Below, one piece after another: positions 6,693 to 13,786 of a stretch of 14,515 nt of DNA. Origin of the DNA: Chitinophagaceae bacterium UBA2793 (lineage in GTDB: Bacteria; Bacteroidota; Bacteroidia; Chitinophagales; Chitinophagaceae); the NCBI GenBank assembly GCA_002352045.1, contig DEHT01000096.1, positions 1 to 14,515 on the forward strand. Direction: 5' to 3'. The first letter of the stretch is position 1; every line of letters begins with the position of its first letter. Below the pieces are notes generated by a model. The model was not told the DNA's origin. It made no database searches and saw only the letters and a program-made list of their open reading frames with translations. The translations under genes were made by a program, and so were the position numbers.

Positions 6693-8573
6693 ATGAAAAA
6701 GAGCATCTTCATTTTTTTACTTTTTGCGTCTATGCATTTGTATGCGCAACAAACGGTTAATATCATTCCTCAACCTGTAAGCCTTCAGTTGAACAATGGA
6801 AGTTTTACATTGAATGATGCAGCAGTAATAAAATATAGTTTGCTCAATAAAGATTTAAAGGCAGCAGCAGAATTATTTGCAGCTTCAGTAAAAGCCCTAG
6901 CAGGCATTAACTTAAAACATAATGCCGCTTCTTCTAAAACCATTGAATTGGCCATCAAAAAAACCGAAGGAGTAGGAGACGAAGGTTATTTACTAAATGT
7001 TTCCTCTTCATCCGTTGTTTTATCTGCCAATACTAAAACCGGTATCCTATATGGCATACAAACTTTGCTACAGGCAATGCAACCAAAGTCGGCTTCCAGT
7101 ATGCAAATTCCTGCTATGACGGTAAAAGACTTTCCACGCTTTCAATACCGTGGTATGCATCTCGATGTAGGCCGTCATTTTTACCCTGTATCATTTGTAA
7201 AAAAGTACATTGATTTTTTAGCCACTTACAAGTTCAATTATTTTCATTGGCACCTCACCGAAGACCAGGGCTGGCGTATTGAAATAAAAAAATATCCGGA
7301 GCTTACTTCGGTTGGTGGTTACCGTAATGGAACCATTATCGGTAGATACCCGGGTACCGCTAATACCAATTTACACTATGGAGGTTTTTATACACAGGAA
7401 GAAGTAAAGGAAGTGGTTGCCTATGCCGCTCAAAGAAGCATCACCGTTATTCCCGAAATTGAATTGCCCGGGCATTCTTCGGCAGCCATTAAGGCTTATC
7501 CATGGTTGAGCTGCTTCCCCAATAAGCCTACCGACATGAAAAAAAATCCATCGGCATTTAGTAAGCTAATGCAGGAAACTAATGGAGAAGTTAAAGAAGT
7601 GCAGGAAACTTGGGGTGTGTTTGATGATATTTTTTGTGCCGGTAAAGAAAGCACTTTTGAATTTTTAAAAAATGTTTTTGATGAAGTATTACCTCTTTTT
7701 CCTTCAAAATATATTCATGTAGGTGGCGATGAAGCCCCAAAGGAACATTGGAAGGTTTGCCCCGCATGCCAGGCAAGAATTAAAGCAGAAGGGCTGAAAG
7801 ACGAACATGAATTACAGAATTATTTCATCACCCGCATAGAAAAATACATCAACAGTAAAGGACGTACTATAATAGGATGGGACGAAATATTAGAAGGCGG
7901 CCTTGCACCCAATGCTATTGTAATGAGCTGGCGAGGAGAGAAAGGTGGCATTGAAGCAGCCAAACAAAACCACCAGGTTATAATGACTCCCAGTAATCCT
8001 GTTTACTTCGACCATCACCAGGGCGACCCCAGCACCGAACCTATTGGCATTGGTGGTTTCAACAACCTTAAGAAAATATATGCATACGAACCGGTTCCAA
8101 AAGAATTAAATGCCCAGGAAGCTAAATACGTTTTAGGTGCTCAGGCAAATATGTGGACAGAATATGTGCCCACTACTCAGCACGTGGAATATATGGTGCT
8201 GCCTCGTATGCTTGCTTTGAGTGAAGTGGTTTGGAGTCCTAAAGAAATTAGAAACTGGGATAGTTTTAATGAACGACTTCAACCTCACTTTACCAACTTT
8301 GAAAAAAAAGGTTGGAACTATAGTCGTGGAAATTATAAAGTAGATATTAAAACGAATGCTCAAAACGGTCAACTTTTTGCAACATTGGCTACAGAAATTT
8401 TTAAAGGCCAGGTAGTTTATACAACCGATGGTTCTCAACCCACAACTACCAGTACTAAATACAATACACCTATTCCGGTTTCAGTTGGGCAAACCATTTT
8501 AGCATCTGTAATAGTTGAAGGAAAAATAGAAAGTCCTTTGCCCACCAAATTTGTGGTGGAGGAGAAGAAATAG
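6693..8573 (+). CDS. Secreted GH20 beta-N-acetylhexosaminidase
   Basis: A 626-residue glycoside hydrolase family 20 enzyme that removes terminal beta-linked GlcNAc/GalNAc from chitooligosaccharides or glycans by substrate-assisted catalysis. An N-terminal signal peptide is seen (MKKS, hydrophobic core, likely cut after YA at 17-18). Then come the GH20b domain (about 22-140), the catalytic barrel (about 148-510) with FQYRGMHLDVGRHF (R153), HWHLTEDQGWR (185-195) and HVGGDE with the catalytic pair D346/E347, and a C-terminal chitobiase-type sandwich (about 545-624; YTTDGSQPTT). No lipobox Cys follows the signal, so it is likely periplasmic or exported rather than a lipoprotein. It stands 185 bp after nagB with a possible own promoter, and ends at a strong terminator. 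It would supply GlcNAc to the nag enzymes. Confidence 0.95.
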   Translation: MKKSIFIFLLFASMHLYAQQTVNIIPQPVSLQLNNGSFTLNDAAVIKYSLLNKDLKAAAELFAASVKALAGINLKHNAASSKTIELAIKKTEGVGDEGYLLNVSSSSVVLSANTKTGILYGIQTLLQAMQPKSASSMQIPAMTVKDFPRFQYRGMHLDVGRHFYPVSFVKKYIDFLATYKFNYFHWHLTEDQGWRIEIKKYPELTSVGGYRNGTIIGRYPGTANTNLHYGGFYTQEEVKEVVAYAAQRSITVIPEIELPGHSSAAIKAYPWLSCFPNKPTDMKKNPSAFSKLMQETNGEVKEVQETWGVFDDIFCAGKESTFEFLKNVFDEVLPLFPSKYIHVGGDEAPKEHWKVCPACQARIKAEGLKDEHELQNYFITRIEKYINSKGRTIIGWDEILEGGLAPNAIVMSWRGEKGGIEAAKQNHQVIMTPSNPVYFDHHQGDPSTEPIGIGGFNNLKKIYAYEPVPKELNAQEAKYVLGAQANMWTEYVPTTQHVEYMVLPRMLALSEVVWSPKEIRNWDSFNERLQPHFTNFEKKGWNYSRGNYKVDIKTNAQNGQLFATLATEIFKGQVVYTTDGSQPTTTSTKYNTPIPVSVGQTILASVIVEGKIESPLPTKFVVEEKK

Positions 8574-8620
8574 GCAGTGTGATAGTTTTGAGCTGTGCCT
8601 AAACTTCTAAACAAAATTTA

Positions 8621-8656
8621 AAAGAGGTTGTTTCTGTTAATGGAAACAACCTCTTT
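8621..8656. terminator. Bidirectional hairpin terminator between convergent GH20 and queD
   Basis: AAAGAGGTTGTTTC (8621-8634) pairs perfectly with GAAACAACCTCTTT (8643-8656): a 14-bp stem with an 8-nt loop. It is flanked by AT-rich sequence on both sides (TTTG after it; AAAATTTA before it, giving T's on the other strand). It lies in the 108-bp gap between convergent genes, which fits termination in both directions. Confidence 0.88.
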
Positions 8657-8681
8657 GTTTGTAAACATTCGGTTTAGGTTG

Positions 8682-9107
8682 TTACAACAGCCATTCTGCA
8701 TAAGAATCTTTTGTTTCATACAATTTTAAGTGAGATAAAATAACATTCTCCGGCAAGGCTTTTGAAATTTGTTGTTTTATAAATAGAAGGATGTTTTCGG
8801 CCGAAGGTTCCATTGGCCATGCCACTAAGTTTTCCCGATTGGTAAACTCTTTATTGGTTGCTAAGTATTGCTCCGACAACAACATTTTGTGGTCTAAAAT
8901 ACTGATGACTGTTTCCTGAACCATTTTTTTTAACTCCTTGAAATCAATTATAAAACCGGGCGCCGAAATAAATGCATCTTTTGGCTCCGGCTCTTTAATG
9001 CTCACATGCAGTTCGTACGAATGGCCATGTAGGTTTTTACAAGCACCGGCATACCCGTTAATGGCGTGTGCCATTTCAAAATGGAAAATTTTTGTAATCT
9101 GCATCAT
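8682..9107 (-). CDS. queD: 6-carboxytetrahydropterin synthase / PTPS family (QueD-like)
   Basis: A 141-residue cytoplasmic enzyme of the 6-pyruvoyl-tetrahydropterin synthase fold. QueD turns dihydroneopterin triphosphate into 6-carboxytetrahydropterin, an early step towards queuosine. The zinc ligands are H14, H27 and H29 (HGH), the catalytic cysteine is C23 in GACKNLHGH, D72-H73 lie in ILDHKMLL, and E131 in LYET is the pterin-binding glutamate. The set is complete. An in-frame second Met allows a start one codon later. Without queC/queE in view, a pterin-synthesis role (PTPS proper) cannot be excluded, but short bacterial members of this type are mostly QueD. It is a single gene, divergent from the Fe-S repair operon and convergent with GH20. 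Confidence 0.9.
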   Translation of the reverse strand: MMQITKIFHFEMAHAINGYAGACKNLHGHSYELHVSIKEPEPKDAFISAPGFIIDFKELKKMVQETVISILDHKMLLSEQYLATNKEFTNRENLVAWPMEPSAENILLFIKQQISKALPENVILSHLKLYETKDSYAEWLL

Positions 9108-9133
9108 ATTTTTTTAGTTGTATTTAATGGCTA

Positions 9134-9140
9134 CAAGGTA
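9134..9140 (-). promoter_or_regulatory. Weak candidate -7 element for queD
   Basis: On the - strand this reads TACCTTG, one base short of TAnnTTTG, about 27 bp before the queD ATG, which would give a leader of about 20 nt. No clear -33 box. The 342-bp divergent gap 9108-9449 otherwise holds the palindrome and promoter of the operon to the right; no gene or RNA is recognised in its middle part. Confidence 0.3.
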
Positions 9141-9382
9141 GAAGGCTACTAATGTTTAGTAAACTATGCTCATGGATCGAGTCTTCTTATTTCCACAACT
9201 TTTTATTGTTGGCTTCACCTATTTAGCCGCAAATGAAGGATAAAAAAATTATTCTTCTAATGATTGTAATCAGGTTTGGTTTCCGACAAAAAGTTAAAGC
9301 CGGCTGTATATCTGTTTGATTGAAATAGAGCCCCTCTCTACAGGAAATTTGTATTTCAGTACGAAAATGTCATACCAATGTA

Positions 9383-9408
9383 AATAAAAGTATTATAATA
9401 CTTTTATT
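9383..9408. promoter_or_regulatory. Perfect 26-bp palindrome, candidate operator of the Fe-S repair operon
   Basis: The half-site AATAAAAGTATTA is followed directly by its exact reverse complement TAATACTTTTATT, with the centre between 9395 and 9396. One mismatch further out, the symmetry continues by one more pair (9381/9410). It covers the expected -33 region of the promoter whose -7 box is at 9421, so a dimer bound here would compete with RNA polymerase. Long AT-rich palindromes of this size are typical of Rrf2-family (NsrR/IscR) operators, and an Rrf2 gene closes the operon at 13320. The pairing is inferred. Confidence 0.72.
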
Positions 9409-9420
9409 AAATTATTTCCC

Positions 9421-9428
9421 TACCTTTG
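9421..9428 (+). promoter_or_regulatory. -7 promoter element of the six-gene operon
   Basis: TACCTTTG is a perfect match to the Bacteroidota -7 consensus TAnnTTTG. The start of transcription would fall near 9434, leaving a leader of about 15 nt before the ATG at 9450. No TTTG is present at the -33 position (TTTTATT instead), which fits a regulated promoter overlapped by the palindrome at 9383-9408. Confidence 0.65.
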
Positions 9429-9449
9429 TGTTCTAAATAAATAAGCATT

Positions 9450-10406
9450 ATGCAAACAATAGAAGAAAACATTTTAAATGTAACCTTGCTGGAACCAAAG
9501 CAAAAGCACCCCACCATTTTTGTTCGCTTTGATGAGTTGGAAGAAGGGGAGAGTTTAACCATTCACAACGACCACGACCCCAAGCCACTTTATTATCAAC
9601 TGCTGGGCGAAAGAGGGAATATTTTTGTGTGGGAATATTTGGAAGAAGGACCCGAGTGGTGGAAAGTGAAAATTTCAAAACGCATCACAGGAGAAAGCGA
9701 TGAAACCCTGGGCGAAATTGCAGCCAAGGATTTACGCAAAGCACAAATTTTTAAAAAATATGGGTTAGACTTTTGTTGCGGTGGTAAAAAAACAGTGAAA
9801 GAGGCTTGTAAAGAAAAAGGATTAGATGCCACTAAAGTGGAACAGGAATTGCAGCAGGCCGATAAATTACCCGCTTCAAGGCCTTTGCCATACAACGAAT
9901 GGGAGTTGGGCTTTTTAGCCGATTATATTGTAAACACCCATCATGACTATGTGAAAAAAAACCTTCCCGATATAAAAGCTTATGCCGATAAAGTGGCAAG
10001 GGTACATGGCAGCCGTCATCCGGAGTTGTTGCCCATTCAACAATTGGTTACCGAAGTGTATAACGAAATGATGAGCCACATGGTGAAAGAAGAAAAAATA
10101 TTATTTCCTTACATAAAGGAATTGAGCAATGCAATCAATGGCAACCAGCCACCGCAAGCGGCACATTTTGGAACCGTGCAAAACCCGGTGAACATGATGG
10201 AAATGGAGCATGAATTGGTGGGAAAAAATATGGAAGAAATTCGCCAGCATTCCAATAATTATGCATTGCCCGAAGATGCCTGTGCATCTTACAGCTTACT
10301 CTATCGTATGCTCGATGAATTTGAAGACGACTTGCATTTGCATATTCATTTAGAAAACAATATTCTATTTCCAAAGGCCATTGAATTAGAAAAGAAAAAC
10401 CGATAA
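9450..10406 (+). CDS. ric: Iron-sulfur cluster repair di-iron protein (RIC/ScdA/YtfE type) with N-terminal DUF2249 domain
   Basis: A 318-residue cytoplasmic protein. RIC proteins carry a non-haem di-iron site and restore or protect Fe-S clusters damaged by nitric oxide or oxidants. Domains in order: DUF2249-like (about 12-77), ScdA_N/DUF542 (about 85-138) with the F-C109-C110-GG motif and C120, and a hemerythrin-like four-helix domain (about 150-310). The six metal ligands can be read as H165, H210, E214, H254, H298 and E302; the 45-, 4-, 44- and 4-residue spacings match my recollection of E. coli YtfE, with a longer loop between E214 and H254. E. coli YtfE is about 220 residues; the extra length is the DUF2249 front domain. 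First gene of the operon; its stop overlaps the next start by 1 bp (TAATG), which suggests coupled translation. Confidence 0.92.
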   Translation: MQTIEENILNVTLLEPKQKHPTIFVRFDELEEGESLTIHNDHDPKPLYYQLLGERGNIFVWEYLEEGPEWWKVKISKRITGESDETLGEIAAKDLRKAQIFKKYGLDFCCGGKKTVKEACKEKGLDATKVEQELQQADKLPASRPLPYNEWELGFLADYIVNTHHDYVKKNLPDIKAYADKVARVHGSRHPELLPIQQLVTEVYNEMMSHMVKEEKILFPYIKELSNAINGNQPPQAAHFGTVQNPVNMMEMEHELVGKNMEEIRQHSNNYALPEDACASYSLLYRMLDEFEDDLHLHIHLENNILFPKAIELEKKNR

Positions 10407-10882
10407 TGAAAAACCCGCAACCAATAAAAAGGCACAAGGCTCTTGTCTCATTTTCCAAAGACCACCATTTTGGCTTACAGTTGTCGTGGAAAATAAGGCA
10501 GGGCCTTGCCCATGCCATTTCTTGTGAAAGAATCAGTTTGTATGTACTGTACTTTTTTAAAGAAGATTTGGCAAGGCATTTTAAGGAAGAAGAAGATTTG
10601 CTTTTTCCTTTGTTGCCTTCTGCCCACTTGCTGCGTCAAAGAGCAGAAGCAGAACATGCATTGGTTTATAAATTGATTCATAGCCTGGAACAAAATAAAA
10701 TAGATAAAACCTTGTTGAATTTGTTTGCCGATACATTAGAAGCACATATCCGTTTTGAAGAAAGAGAATTGTTTAATCAATTGCAACAATTGCCCACAGA
10801 AGTTTTAGAAACATTGCCAGAAGCAGCAGCTCATAACAGTAGGGCTATTGATGATAACTGGGAAGATTGTTTTTGGAAATAG
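10406..10882 (+). CDS. Hemerythrin-domain protein
   Basis: A 158-residue, single-domain hemerythrin-like (HHE) protein, a four-helix bundle expected to bind two iron atoms. Likely ligands are H20 or H21 (DHH), H58 and E62 (HFKEE), H84 (EHALVYKL), and H114 and E118 (HIRFEE). Proteins of this kind bind O2 or NO or act in iron handling; the substrate cannot be told from sequence. It overlaps the preceding ric gene by 1 bp and precedes the DUF1858/DUF2249 gene by 17 bp, so it is very likely made together with RIC. It might store or deliver iron for RIC, or scavenge NO; both are inference. It is not simply a broken copy of RIC, since it lacks the DUF2249 and ScdA_N domains and has its own N-terminus. 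Confidence 0.88.
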   Translation: MKNPQPIKRHKALVSFSKDHHFGLQLSWKIRQGLAHAISCERISLYVLYFFKEDLARHFKEEEDLLFPLLPSAHLLRQRAEAEHALVYKLIHSLEQNKIDKTLLNLFADTLEAHIRFEERELFNQLQQLPTEVLETLPEAAAHNSRAIDDNWEDCFWK

Positions 10883-10899
10883 CTTTTTAAAAAACTACC

Positions 10900-11706
10900 A
10901 TGCTGATAAATGCAAATACAAAAATTGCAACTGTGTTAAAGCAGCATCCCGATGCTTTAGAAGCCATCGTTAGCATTTCTCCATCATTCAATAAACTTCG
11001 AAATCCAATATTAAGAAAGCTAATGGCCGGAAGAACTTCTTTACTTATGGCAAGTAAAGTGGGCGGCTGCCGGGTAGAAGATTTTTTTGAAAAACTCCGG
11101 CCATTGGGTTTTGTTGCAGAAATAGCTGCTGTGGAGGAAACTACGCAGCAGCATGTTTCTCAACCCACATTTATTTCCAATATCACTCCCGCACAATTGG
11201 TTTCTATAGATGTTCGCCCCGTAATAGAACGTGGAGACGACCCATTTACAATTATCATGAACAAAATAAAAACCTTGCAACCCGGAATGGTTTTAAAACT
11301 CATTAATAGTTTTGAACCGGCTCCACTAATTGAAATTTTACAGAAAAAAGGTTTTGAGTATTATGTGGAAAACATTCATACAAACGAGGTAATTACTTAT
11401 TTCCATAAAACGGGTAATCAGCAAACGCAGCTCAACGAAGAGCCAACCTCCAGTGAAGACTGGGATTCAATGTTTAAAAATTTTGAAGGGAAATCTATCT
11501 CCATTGATGTGCGGCATTTAGAAATGCCCGGCCCCATGATGACCATTTTAGAATCTTTGAATGATTTACCGGCCGGTTATGCACTATTTGTAAATCACAA
11601 ACGTATTCCCGTATTTTTATTGCCTGAATTAAAAGAAAGAAATTTTGATTACCGAATTAAAACCATTTCCGAAGGCGAAGTGAATTTATTAATTTTTAAA
11701 TCTTGA
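10900..11706 (+). CDS. DUF1858 - DUF2249 - DUF2249 protein
   Basis: A 268-residue soluble protein. Residues 1 to about 72 look like DUF1858 (MLINANTKIATVLKQHP..., ending near a GGCRVEDFF segment). Two copies of the DUF2249 fold follow: about 100-168 (SIDVRP..., GMVLKLINSFEPAPL) and about 197-268 (SIDVRHLEMPGPM, LPAGYALFVNHKRIP). DUF2249 resembles the small TusA/SirA alpha-beta fold, and both DUFs recur near nitric-oxide and Fe-S-repair genes, but no biochemical function is settled. Neither DUF2249 copy has the CPxP motif of TusA, so sulfur relay through that cysteine is unlikely. With the DUF2249 domain in RIC, the operon carries three such domains. The stop is one base before the start of the membrane-protein gene. 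Confidence 0.8.
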   Translation: MLINANTKIATVLKQHPDALEAIVSISPSFNKLRNPILRKLMAGRTSLLMASKVGGCRVEDFFEKLRPLGFVAEIAAVEETTQQHVSQPTFISNITPAQLVSIDVRPVIERGDDPFTIIMNKIKTLQPGMVLKLINSFEPAPLIEILQKKGFEYYVENIHTNEVITYFHKTGNQQTQLNEEPTSSEDWDSMFKNFEGKSISIDVRHLEMPGPMMTILESLNDLPAGYALFVNHKRIPVFLLPELKERNFDYRIKTISEGEVNLLIFKS

Positions 11707-11707
11707 A

Positions 11708-12997
11708 ATGTTTGCACCTGGTCAATCTCATACAGCAGTTAAAAATACGGCACCCGAATTAGTGCTGCCCTTCTATTTTTATGCTGCTCTTTCTTTATTA
11801 GCAGGTACAATACTGTTATTTTTTTCTGCAGACTCTTTTACTCAGTCGCATTTGCATCCGCATGTATTAGCCATTACACATATAATGGCATTGGGCTGGG
11901 GCACTATGATTATTTTAGGAGCCAGTCATCAGTTGGTGCCGGTGATAATAGAAAAAAGTTTGTACAGTCAAAAATTGGCTTATACATCTTTTTTTTTAGC
12001 AGCAACAGGCATTCCTTTATTGGTATATGCATTTTATACTTTCAATATGGCAGCCCCGGCTAAATGGGGTGGAAGATTGGTGCTATTAGCTGTCATTTGT
12101 TATGTAGTTAATCTTTCAAAAACAATTTTTTCAAGCCGGCAAAAAAATGTACATGCATGGTTTATTTTAGCTGCATCAGGCTGGTTGTTATTTACCGTTT
12201 CGCTTGGGCTTGCGTTGGTATATAATTTTAGTTTTAGTTTTTTGCCAGCCAATTCGTTTAAGTATCTGCCACTTCATGCACATGCAGGTATTATAGGATG
12301 GTTTTTATTATTGATAATAGGAGTGGGAGCAAGATTAATTCCCATGTTTCTCATTTCAAAATATACCAATTCTACATTACTCTGGTTTATTTTTGGGTTA
12401 ATAAATGCAGGCCTTATTTCATTCACAATTATATTTCTTTTTATACCGGGAACTGTAGGATTTTTACTGCCTATTTTCTTAATACTAATTGCCATTATTT
12501 TGTTTGCCTGGTTTTGTTATAAAAGTTTTAAGCAACGAATACGCAGGCAGGTAGATGAGCAAATGAAAACCTCCCTCTTGTCGGTTTGGATGATGCTGCT
12601 GCCTTTTATTTTTTTAATGAGCATTGTTGGCTGGTTGTTTACCGATATGATGTCTTCCAGGATGACCTTGGTTTACGGCTTTATAATTTTTTTCGGTTGG
12701 ATAACAGCCATCATTTTTGGAATGACTTTTAAAACCATGCCCTTTATTGTTTGGAATACCATTTACGGACAAAAAGCAGGCATTGGTAAAACCCCTAATC
12801 CTAAAGATCTTTTTAGCAATACTGTTTTTAAATATATGCTCTTCATTTATTTGGTTGGGTTTGTTTTGTTTATTGTGGGTGCCGTATTGGCACAAACGGT
12901 ATTGCTTTGTATAGCTGCAGCAATTTTAATTTTGGCAGCGGTATTGTATAATTTCAATGTAATAAAATTATTATTGCACAAACCAATAGCCAAATGA
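11708..12997 (+). CDS. 12-TM haem-copper-oxidase-I/NnrS-like membrane protein
   Basis: A 429-residue inner-membrane protein with about 12 transmembrane helices (roughly 20-40, 52-80, 90-112, 120-140, 149-173, 188-215, 223-247, 250-271, 290-312, 321-348, 375-395, 398-418). Helix 2 has the histidine-rich HLHPHVLAITHIMALGWGTM (H48, H50, H52, H58) and GASHQLVPV (H74). Helix 6 has LHAHAGIIGW (H190, H192). This is the pattern of short haem-copper oxidase subunit I relatives and NnrS, a haem-copper membrane protein linked to NO stress. The later helices lack a clear histidine pair, so it is not a normal respiratory oxidase or NO reductase, and no partner subunit is encoded nearby. A role in membrane NO handling or haem sensing is inferred from context. 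Its last 4 bp overlap the next gene (ATGA). Confidence 0.75.
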   Translation: MFAPGQSHTAVKNTAPELVLPFYFYAALSLLAGTILLFFSADSFTQSHLHPHVLAITHIMALGWGTMIILGASHQLVPVIIEKSLYSQKLAYTSFFLAATGIPLLVYAFYTFNMAAPAKWGGRLVLLAVICYVVNLSKTIFSSRQKNVHAWFILAASGWLLFTVSLGLALVYNFSFSFLPANSFKYLPLHAHAGIIGWFLLLIIGVGARLIPMFLISKYTNSTLLWFIFGLINAGLISFTIIFLFIPGTVGFLLPIFLILIAIILFAWFCYKSFKQRIRRQVDEQMKTSLLSVWMMLLPFIFLMSIVGWLFTDMMSSRMTLVYGFIIFFGWITAIIFGMTFKTMPFIVWNTIYGQKAGIGKTPNPKDLFSNTVFKYMLFIYLVGFVLFIVGAVLAQTVLLCIAAAILILAAVLYNFNVIKLLLHKPIAK

Positions 12998-13317
12998 ATG
13001 TGATTACCAATAATCAATTAAAATGTACGGTTGCATTGGCTGCCCTGGAGTCGGTAATAGATCCGGAGATAGGATTGAATGTGGTTGATCTTGGATTAAT
13101 TTACCAGCTTGATTTTGATGAGCCGCAAAAAAAACTATTTGTAAGTATGACGCTTACCACACAATTTTGCCCTATGGGCGAAAGTATAACGGCAGCAGTT
13201 AAACGAGCTTTGGAGAATACTTTTGATGGCGAAAGCGTAATGCTGGAACTTACTTTTGACCCACCCTGGAACCACAATCGTATTTCTGAAGAAGGAAAAC
13301 AATTTTTAAGCAAATAA
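12994..13317 (+). CDS. MIP18/DUF59-family Fe-S cluster assembly factor (SufT/PaaD-like)
   Basis: A 107-residue protein that is almost entirely one MIP18 (DUF59) domain. Signature residues are VIDPEIGLNVVDLGLIY (about 21-37), the conserved cysteine in TTQFCPMGE (C54), and the closing FDPPWNHNRISEEGKQFL. SufT/PaaD-type members help mature or deliver Fe-S clusters to target proteins, and the conserved Cys is needed in studied members. It overlaps the membrane-protein gene by 4 bp and sits 2 bp before the Rrf2 regulator. Placed with RIC, it argues that the operon serves Fe-S recovery and not only NO removal. It lacks the extra C-terminal cysteine region of full PaaD and there are no phenylacetate genes near, so the generic assembly role fits best. 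Confidence 0.88.
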   Translation: MNVITNNQLKCTVALAALESVIDPEIGLNVVDLGLIYQLDFDEPQKKLFVSMTLTTQFCPMGESITAAVKRALENTFDGESVMLELTFDPPWNHNRISEEGKQFLSK

Positions 13318-13319
13318 TT

Positions 13320-13751
13320 ATGTTGAGCCACACTTGTAAAACTGCTATTAAAGCTGTTATTTATTTAGCATCCAAAGCCGAGCCCGGAGAAAAGGCCGGC
13401 ATTAAGGAAATTGCCGGCTTTATTGATGCCAGCGAACATACAGTAGGTAAACTCTTGCAAACCTTAGTAAAGGATGGGGTAATTAATAGCAGTAAAGGCC
13501 CCAATGGTGGTTTTTACATCAGTGCAAAACAAAAAGAAAACCCCATCATTCATATTGTAGAAGCCATAGATGGCAAGGAGGTTTTTAAGCAGTGTGGCCT
13601 TGGTCTCAGTAAATGCTCTGCCAATCATCCATGTCCCATACACAACGATTACAAAATAGTGAGAGATGGGTTTGAACAACTTTGTAAGCAAAAAAAAATT
13701 GCCGAGCTGTGGGTGCCGGTTGATAATGGGTTGGCTTATTTATTTGGGTAA
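13320..13751 (+). CDS. Rrf2-family transcriptional regulator (NsrR/IscR-like, likely Fe-S sensing)
   Basis: A 143-residue DNA-binding protein of the Rrf2 family. Residues 1-70 form the winged helix (AIKAVIYLASKA, IKEIAGFIDASEHTVGKLLQTLVKDGVINSSKGPNGGF). Three cysteines follow at C92, C99 and C105 in the QCGLGLSKCSANHPCPIH region. NsrR and IscR use three such cysteines to bind an Fe-S cluster; the spacing here is C-x6-C-x5-C, slightly wider than IscR (x5, x5) or NsrR (x4, x5). Loss or nitrosylation of the cluster would release repression. It is the last gene of the operon, 2 bp after the MIP18 gene, and probably controls the promoter at 9383-9428, giving autoregulation. The sensed signal (NO, iron or redox) is inferred from the neighbours. 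Confidence 0.9.
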   Translation: MLSHTCKTAIKAVIYLASKAEPGEKAGIKEIAGFIDASEHTVGKLLQTLVKDGVINSSKGPNGGFYISAKQKENPIIHIVEAIDGKEVFKQCGLGLSKCSANHPCPIHNDYKIVRDGFEQLCKQKKIAELWVPVDNGLAYLFG

Positions 13752-13786
13752 AGTGCAGTAATTCTATATTTATTATCATTTTTGTC

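Noticed and set aside
9321..9358. Inverted repeat TGAAATA/TATTTCA
   Set aside because: Seven AT-rich pairs around a 24-nt loop; easily expected by chance and not linked to a promoter.
9448..9895. - strand open frames inside the ric gene
   Set aside because: They lie antisense to a gene with all domain motifs and ligands; no recognisable domains of their own.
12274..12895. Open frames in other frames of the membrane-protein gene
   Set aside because: Composition reflects the hydrophobic gene read out of frame; no domains or plausible starts.
11708..12997. Respiratory cbb3 oxidase subunit I or NO reductase NorB
   Set aside because: Too few correctly placed histidines in the later helices and no partner subunit gene; a short relative/NnrS-like protein fits better.
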